DNA from: Nemophila menziesii
Taxonomy: Eukaryota; Streptophyta; Magnoliopsida; Boraginales; Hydrophyllaceae
NCBI GenBank assembly: GCA_029959085.1
Contig: JARWIR010000002.1
Span: 67,634,154 to 67,698,153 of the forward strand
DNA: 64,000 bases
Reading direction: 5' to 3'
The first letter of the stretch is position 1. The number at the start of each line of letters is the position of its first letter. The notes under the pieces were generated by a model. That model was given only the letters and a program-made list of their open reading frames with translations, ran no database searches and had not been told where the DNA came from. Position numbers and translations under genes: made by a program. Shown in pieces: positions 57,931 to 64,000 of the stretch.

Positions 57931-59999
57931 AACATAATAACACAGTGTGAATGAGGAGTTTCCGAGATTAACCCCACACACATGCAATCACCTTCTGCAC
58001 CGACTCCAACTTGAAGGCTGGAAGATTTAGAGTTTTGAGGAGAATCAAATAATAAAAATAAAGATCTTTACACTACAAGTTCTATTTTTATACTTACAGT
58101 TTTTTTACTAGTAAAGAAAAAGAAGACCATCTACATCTGTATTCAAATGCCAAGTCTCAAGAACTAGGCCTCAATCGGAAACCGACCTCATTCATCTTGG
58201 CCCTCCATCTAGCAGACCACGTCGTTTTGTCATCCAACCCACTGTGTCGTCTAGAAAGATGACAGAAGAACATGTTGCCACGACTCTCCGCTATCCTGCC
58301 GATCCTAGCACAATATGGTTTAATTGCCCACCGCACTGCTGATGATGACCTAATACCTTGAACAATTCAAGGCTATCTGAAAAGATAACAGTACTCACAC
58401 TTGAAGATGACCCTCCCAGGATATCAGCCTGCAGAGCAGCCCTTGCTTTCCCCTGTGGCCGATTTCACGTCACAGGAGATAGAGGTACAACCCCGTCTTC
58501 CATCGCGCTTATCCAACCTCACTATTCTGATGCCTGCATGCTCTATTCCTGACATGCACAATGCATCATAAGTAATAATAACTTATGCGTCCCAAACCTC
58601 CTCGTCATTCTGTGTTGGATACTCCGGGGCTCTTTGACTCAGTAGAGACGATTTTGTTCTACTACTCTACTTCAAAACTACCTAGATATTGCATCGAGAC
58701 ACATCAAAGTAGATTGTAGTGAGATGTGTGTCGAAGATGCCAATATTTATGCAAGAGGAGTTATAAAAAGAGATGTAATAGGCCTTTGTGGGAGGAAGCG
58801 CATCAAGAGCCTTTAGAGCATATTTTGAAAAAAAATAAAAGAAAAATTTACACGTGTGCTTGTTTTTCCATATTAAAAATAGGGTGATTGATCCAAAAGG
58901 TCCACACAAAATAATTGTTGCCTAATAAGGATTATTGGACCTTGCAACATGATGTCTCTATACATCAGCGAAATGTTCAATATTCTAAATTACCTCTTAC
59001 TACTCAATTGCTTTATGTTACAACTTAAAGTGTTACAACAACACATGCCTTATTAACTTACATATTATTTTGGTAAGTAATTTCTGAGTTAACCAAAATC
59101 AAGGCTCAATTAGTACACATGCTAATCACGTTGATTGTAATATAAACAAAATATGCTACTTTCATTTTTATTTATTCTATTTTTATCGTTGTGTATATGT
59201 ATTAGGCATATGACTTGAATCCAGACAAGTCAAAATTAAATGTCTCTAAATCAGTAATATATACGTAGTAATTATTAAAAATTAACTATGTAAGTCATAA
59301 AATTTATCTAAAAATACTATAGTAAACATAAAAATACTAAAAATTTGAGTATAATATCAATTAAAAAATTCCCGAGAATAAGAAAAATAACAAGAGGGCT
59401 TAGGCGGCCATTTTTGCCATTAATCAGCGCCTAGGTGGCCATTTTTGTCATTAATCGACGCCTAGGCTGGCTAGGCACCTTTTCCACGGTGACTAAGGCG
59501 CTAGGAAAAATCACCTAACATTCTTACTAGGCATAGGCGGCTCTAGGGGGAGTTGACGCATAGATGGCAATTTCTACATCATAGCCTATCTTTCAAATTT
59601 TGATTTTTATCATTTCTAGTATTTGTTAAAAGGCAAAAAAAAAAAAAAGCAACAACAAAATATGATTTATTTTGTATTCATAGTGTTGGGAGTCTAAATT
59701 TGAAGTTTATGATTGAACAAAAAGTTTGTTTGAAACACTTTGAAATTCATGTCGCAAGTTGTTGGCAAAAAACCTTTTTTTAATTTGACTTAAAATATAT
59801 TATTGTGACAAATTATTTCTCCTTAAAATCACTTTTTAAATGCATCTGTCGAAGATAACATTTACACTTAACCATCCTTTCCTTGTCTCACATTTCTACA
59901 AAATACTTTGTGCTTTATCTTCTTGTGTATTGAGACTTGGCTCTTGAGTTGAATTACACTTATACTTGAAATATCATTCTAAAAACGCTTGCATAATTT
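57931..59999. other. Intergenic, mostly unrecognised
   Basis: No gene is visible. At 59395-59560, GGCTTAGGCGGCC, GCGCCTAGGTGGCC and GCCTAGGCTGGC phrases recur, a degenerate relative of the hAT-type MITE at 43542-43914. The rest is AT-rich with poly-A runs. Confidence 0.5.
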
Positions 60000-61060
60000 T
60001 TCTTGATTAGATGAACCGTGCTCAAAGAAGTTAAACGGGATCCTGGTTTATATAACGGTATCTGCTTTAGTCCGCAAAAGACCACCACAATATAGTATGT
60101 GTTCTACGGTATCCCGAATTATCAAGCTAACATCCCACTTTTAGAGATCATCATCCCAATTTTAAGAAGTGTCATCCCGATTCACAACGGGCTCTCAGTT
60201 TGAGCAAAATAACGCCATCCCGCTTTCAGAAAAGAGACGTTGGGGTTTAGCCGTTGGATCATTAAATGCACCAACAGGAAAATTGTAATATTTATTCATA
60301 TCATCGCCTGGTTTTCTAAAACGGGATCCCACTTTTGGTGTTTCAAAAATTCAAAATTGCAATGATAAGAGGCTTAAACTAAGGCTATATATACCCATTT
60401 AAAGGAACATTCAATACACCTTCATCTTCCATAAATACTACAACTTTCAAGCATTCATATCAAGCTATCTCTATCATTCTCAAGCATTCAATCATCATTT
60501 CCACATCTCCATTGAATTCTTGACACTTTAATTGGTTAATCTTCTCATTAGGATCCCTTTATTTTATCTTGTAAACACTTAAAGCTACACTTAGTATACA
60601 TTTTCTCTAGATTAGAACTAAGTTTCATTAGAATCAAAAGAAGATGGTTTTATCTCTTTGAAGAAGCGAAGGATTCCATTAGGAAGTGGTAATTTGTGTA
60701 GATGATTACACAAAGGAGTTAGCTCGAGGTGTTCGAATTTGCGTTGTGACATAATCGCTGAAGACTCATCACCAGCTTATAGTTTAGCCGGGAAAAATAT
60801 CATGTCTATTTGTTTTATAACTCACCTTTAGGATTTATTTGAATTTAGTAAAAAAGAGGCTTGGAAATCCTAAAAGGAAGACCATAGGTAGTAGATGTAA
60901 GATAACCAAACCACCATAACCAATTGCTTAATCTCTACTTTTACTTATTTCTTTGATTTGTCAGCTTTGCTTTCATCTTCCTCAATATATATTTGTCTCT
61001 AGTTAACTAAGTGTTCTGTCTCTAGTTAACTAAGTGTTCGATAAATTGTTTCCACTAATT
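60000..61060 (+). repeat. Possible LTR remnant
   Basis: Repeated CATCCC(A/G) phrases (60130-60230) are followed by a TATA box (GGCTATATATACCC, 60385) and a CA/TC-rich leader, then GTGTAGATGATTACAC (60697). This looks like the U3-R arrangement of a retrotransposon LTR. No matching second LTR or primer site was found. Confidence 0.3.
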
Positions 61061-61273
61061 TAAAACTTATATTATCTTCCATAAATTTTTTAGATATATT
61101 TGATTAGTTTTTTATTCACCCTTCTCCTCCTATATGACTTACACAAGTTCTACAAATTGAAGCCTTTATTACAGATTGGAGGTAGATTATAAAGGATGAA
61201 GTAGAACATTGTAATAGGAAGTTGGATAGGATGGAGGTGAAACAATTTTTCAACATAATAGATATTATACTTA

Positions 61274-61505
61274 GTGCCCGTTTGGAAGTGCTTTTTTGGA
61301 GAAGCACTTAAAAGTGCTTTTAGCCTTTTAAAAGTTTTTTTGACTTTGAAAAGCACTTTTTTGAGAAGCACCAAATAGGTGCTTATTAAAAAAAGCACTT
61401 AAAATAATTTTAGATTTCAAAATTATTTTTAATAATTTTTTTGAATTTTGAATTTTATTCTAAAAGCGCTTTTTTATTCTAAAATAAGCACTTCCAAACG
61501 GGCCT
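61274..61505. mobile_element. Tourist-like MITE
   Basis: Inverted ends GCCCGTTTGGAAGTGCTTTT / AAGCACTTCCAAACGGGC enclose a 232-bp element with TTA on both sides (61271-61273; 61506-61508). Internal AAGCACTT copies recur. The TTA duplication and GGCCCGTTTGG-type TIR fit PIF/Harbinger MITEs. Confidence 0.85.
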
Positions 61506-61559
61506 TTATAGTCCATGGTGTGAGTTCTTCTCCTTGAAATCGAGCTATGTAAATGAAGA

Positions 61560-61770
61560 GAAAACATCCCCTACATTTAAATGTGAGAGCAAACAAAAAA
61601 TGACCAATCATGTAAATCATGGTAAATAAATTTTTTCAGTTACTTATAATCATGATATTAGATATTCTAAATGTCATGGTTGGGAATATAACAAGTCAAT
61701 ATATAAAACAACTCTATGTTGCAACGGGATGGATTTTATTTCTATGAACAAATGCTCTAAGATGATGGTG
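61560..61770 (+). pseudogene. Possible Mutator transposase zinc-knuckle remnant
   Basis: Plus-strand codons read TNHVNHGK and, after a gap, RYSKCHGWEYNKSIYKTT, similar to the CSKCxGxGHNKxTC knuckle at the end of plant Mutator-like transposases with the Cys/His residues eroded. The evidence is weak, and no other transposase part is seen nearby. Confidence 0.3.
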
Positions 61771-62321
61771 ACATTAAAATTAATATGAACCAGATACCAA
61801 ATCCATAATACCATTCTAGGATATTATTGAAGAAGAAGAATACATCGCCCAAGATAAGTACATTGTAAGAGAAGGTCTGATTGCGCAACCAAGAAATATG
61901 ACGATGGACTACGAGAAAAAATCTTTCATACAATGTATTGGGTTTAAAAGAAAGTGAGGGTGACAAAAGTAGATTTGTAATTCGTTAAACATTTATTTAT
62001 TTTTCAAATTCACTAAACATTAATAGCTGTAAAGATAATGAGTTATGTGATATTTAGATGTAAGCTTAAAAGTTATTGTATAAGAGAGACCATGGAAGTT
62101 TGATAATCACTTAATGCACATTAGTCTAACAAACAAAAGAACACTTCATTGGTTTTAGATTTAAAAAGTTGGATTGAATTTCACGTGAAGAGAGAAAAAT
62201 CTCCACAAAATAGGAATTTTATGTTACTATAATATTTTCGATTAAAAAAAGTCACTCTTTATGATTTGAGGAATTTTTTTTTAGGCAAAATAACTTATAT
62301 AAATAGGAAAAACTAGAGCAC

Positions 62322-62521
62322 TTAGCCTACTTCAGCAGTGTCAAAGGTACCAACATCATTACATAGTAAAGTTTCAAGATCAATAGTTAAATTACAAACC
62401 CAATTAATAGGCAAATACATCCTAGAATAAGCTTTAACTATCCAATCCACAACTTTGTTAGTAGTTCTTCTTATCCCACAAATCTTGATTTTGGGGTAGG
62501 CTTTAGTCATACTTATAATAT
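62322..62521 (-). pseudogene. RNase H-like (RVT_3) C-terminal fragment of a LINE
   Basis: The minus strand reads IRRTTNKVVDWIVKAYSRM, then YLPINWVCNLTIDLETLLCNDVG. This matches the end of plant LINE-associated RNase H domains (R-x-x-N-x-VADWLA, LP-x-GW, LL-x-x-D-x-x-G). It is cut at 62522 by an Athila LTR. Confidence 0.6.
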
Positions 62522-63524
62522 TGGTGGGTCCTGGGGTTTTATAAAATAAAGTACGAAAATAAAGGTACCACAATTACCACAAGTGCACGGTTGTCCAAGT
62601 AATATCCGATAAATCGGGTTTCGTTCTCAGGGACGGATTAGGTTCAACCCAAATATTAATCAAGTAGTAAGAATAATTTCTTAACAGAAAAATAAAATAA
62701 AAGATTTTTGTTTGGTTTTCTAAATTAAAAAGATGCAATAAAATAAAGACTAAAAGTAAATAACTAGAAAAAAAATAATGCAAATAAAAGACTACTTCAG
62801 GTATGAGAGATACTTGAGTCTCGCAAGGAATCCACCTAATTAATGTAACCTATGCTTGTTTAAGGATATAATTGGTATTAGTATATTAGTCGGGAATCTA
62901 ATATCTCATAGCCCCCGTCAGGGTGGATCTAAGAGCTATCCTACGGTATTACAAACCCCGTCAGGGTGATTATAAGCTACTTTCAGATGAATAATATTTT
63001 ACCCCTTTGGCTATGTAATTAATATGCCTTTCAGCCATTACACGGGTATTACCTAAGTCTGTATTCAAACCCCTATGTCGGATGATCACTTCGCCACTAA
63101 AGTGAATAGCCCAAATACCAACAGCTAATTCTAGTTGCGCGGAAAAGAATTAGTAAATAAGAACAAAGTAATATCCAATATCTAAGACTCAATTCAATTT
63201 AAATCATAACAATCCCAACTTCAAAACATAGATTAAATTAATTAAGGTTCATCCCTTTATTGCGATTCTCAAGTATATGAAATTTAGCTCATGATAAAAT
63301 TAAAGACTGAAATAAACAAAAGGAATTCATAATTCAATTACAGGAAATAAAGTGATAACCTAAAGGGTAGGATGAATGTTGATGGAAGAACAGAATTCCT
63401 CAAGCACTAGCTTCTCCTTGCCTTCTTGCTCTGACTTGAAAACCTCAAGCCTCTTGTGTAATTCTCAGAATTGTATAATTCTCTCTCTAAGGATGATTTA
63501 ATGTGAAGAATAATGAGAGGTCTT

Positions 63525-63620
<96 letters not shown>

Positions 63621-64000
63621 AGGATATTATTAATTGAATAAAATATGAGAGGTGCTGAATAATGAGGTCTAAGGGGTGTATTTATAGGTTCTAGGAAGCC
63701 CTAATTCGTTTTACTTGGAGTGGAAGACAAGTAAAGGACTCTTTAATTCGCAGCCCTAAAATATAGGAAAGGTAAGATTTTGTTGCTGATTTGTTTTGGC
63801 CATATCTCCTTCAATACTTATCAGTTTAACGCGTTCCAATAGTCGAAATCACTTGTCTCGGAAAGCTTTATCCATTGGTCAAGACCATTTCCCAAATTCC
63901 TAGCCAATCTTTAGTTATGGGCTCTTCTTTGAACGTGGCTGGAATTTTAGATTTATTTGGCAGCTTTTTCTTTTCCTTCTTTGCATATATCCTTCCGTAA
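62522..64000 (-). repeat. Athila LTR, runs off the right edge
   Basis: This starts TGGTGGGTCC and follows N1 LTRs (266-2042) in order up to their position about 1585, so some 470 bp should lie beyond the window. There is no primer site on the left, so it is either a solo LTR or the 3' LTR of an element extending to the right. It interrupts a LINE fragment. Confidence 0.9.
63528..63619 (+). repeat. (CT)46 microsatellite in LTR
   Basis: An uninterrupted CT run of 92 bp lies where the LTRs at 266-2042 and 6281-8062 have only about five or six CT units. The flank just before it is itself a duplicated GAGAGGTCTTTGACTCTC phrase. Confidence 0.97.

Noticed and set aside
58358..58552. Possible small gene with a Cys/Arg-rich frame
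   Set aside because: It is isolated and short with no recognisable domain or splice partners, so coding could not be supported.

Overview
The window is AT-rich nuclear DNA from a flowering plant, almost certainly a eudicot. It has introns with GT-AG borders, plant-specific gene families, and dense nested Athila-type Ty3/Gypsy retrotransposons whose primer-binding sites match the 3' end of tRNA-Asp. Only two host genes look intact. One is an 18-exon SIT4-phosphatase-associated (SAPS-domain) gene on the minus strand (19078-23483). The other is a three-exon CASP-like membrane-protein gene of subfamily 5A on the plus strand (54756-55701). Both coding sequences were assembled exon by exon, and every splice junction keeps the frame.

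Positions 1-18480 are a nest of mainly minus-strand Athila material. A pol-less element (266-8062, TSD GAAGC) sits inside the gag of an older element whose 5' LTR is 9749-11360 and whose leader is duplicated. A second old LTR (about 11700-14936) is cut by a solo LTR (12098-13676) and by a small hAT element (14071-14638). An integrase fragment is cut by a larger hAT element (15270-17494) that carries captured host exons. The SAPS gene follows, then SINE, MITE and LINE debris (23850-27600).

Positions 27967-51023 hold three plus-strand Athila copies. Element A has a 5' LTR, gag, pro-RT-RH-INT with several breaks, and the start of a third ORF. At about 36037 it is fused to element C, which consists of an integrase, an env-position ORF and a 3' LTR ending at 51023. 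Element B (38492-46401), with paired 1509-bp LTRs and pol deleted, is nested in C. LTR end types suggest autonomous/non-autonomous pairs: A with B, and C with the 266-8062 element.

The right part (51024-64000) has a SINE, a Mutator-like element filled with a CpG-rich minisatellite (53494-54345), the CASPL gene, a 293-bp tandem duplication, small MITEs, a reverse-transcriptase-associated RNase H fragment, and the beginning of another Athila LTR with a long CT microsatellite.

No new host-encoded system is evident. The most unusual material is in the repeats: conserved hairpins and reiterated polypurine boxes in every Athila copy, the minisatellite-bearing Mutator-like element, and exon capture by a hAT element. 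The SAPS and CASPL5A genes appear to be neighbours in Arabidopsis too (recalled, unchecked), here pushed about 31 kb apart by transposons.
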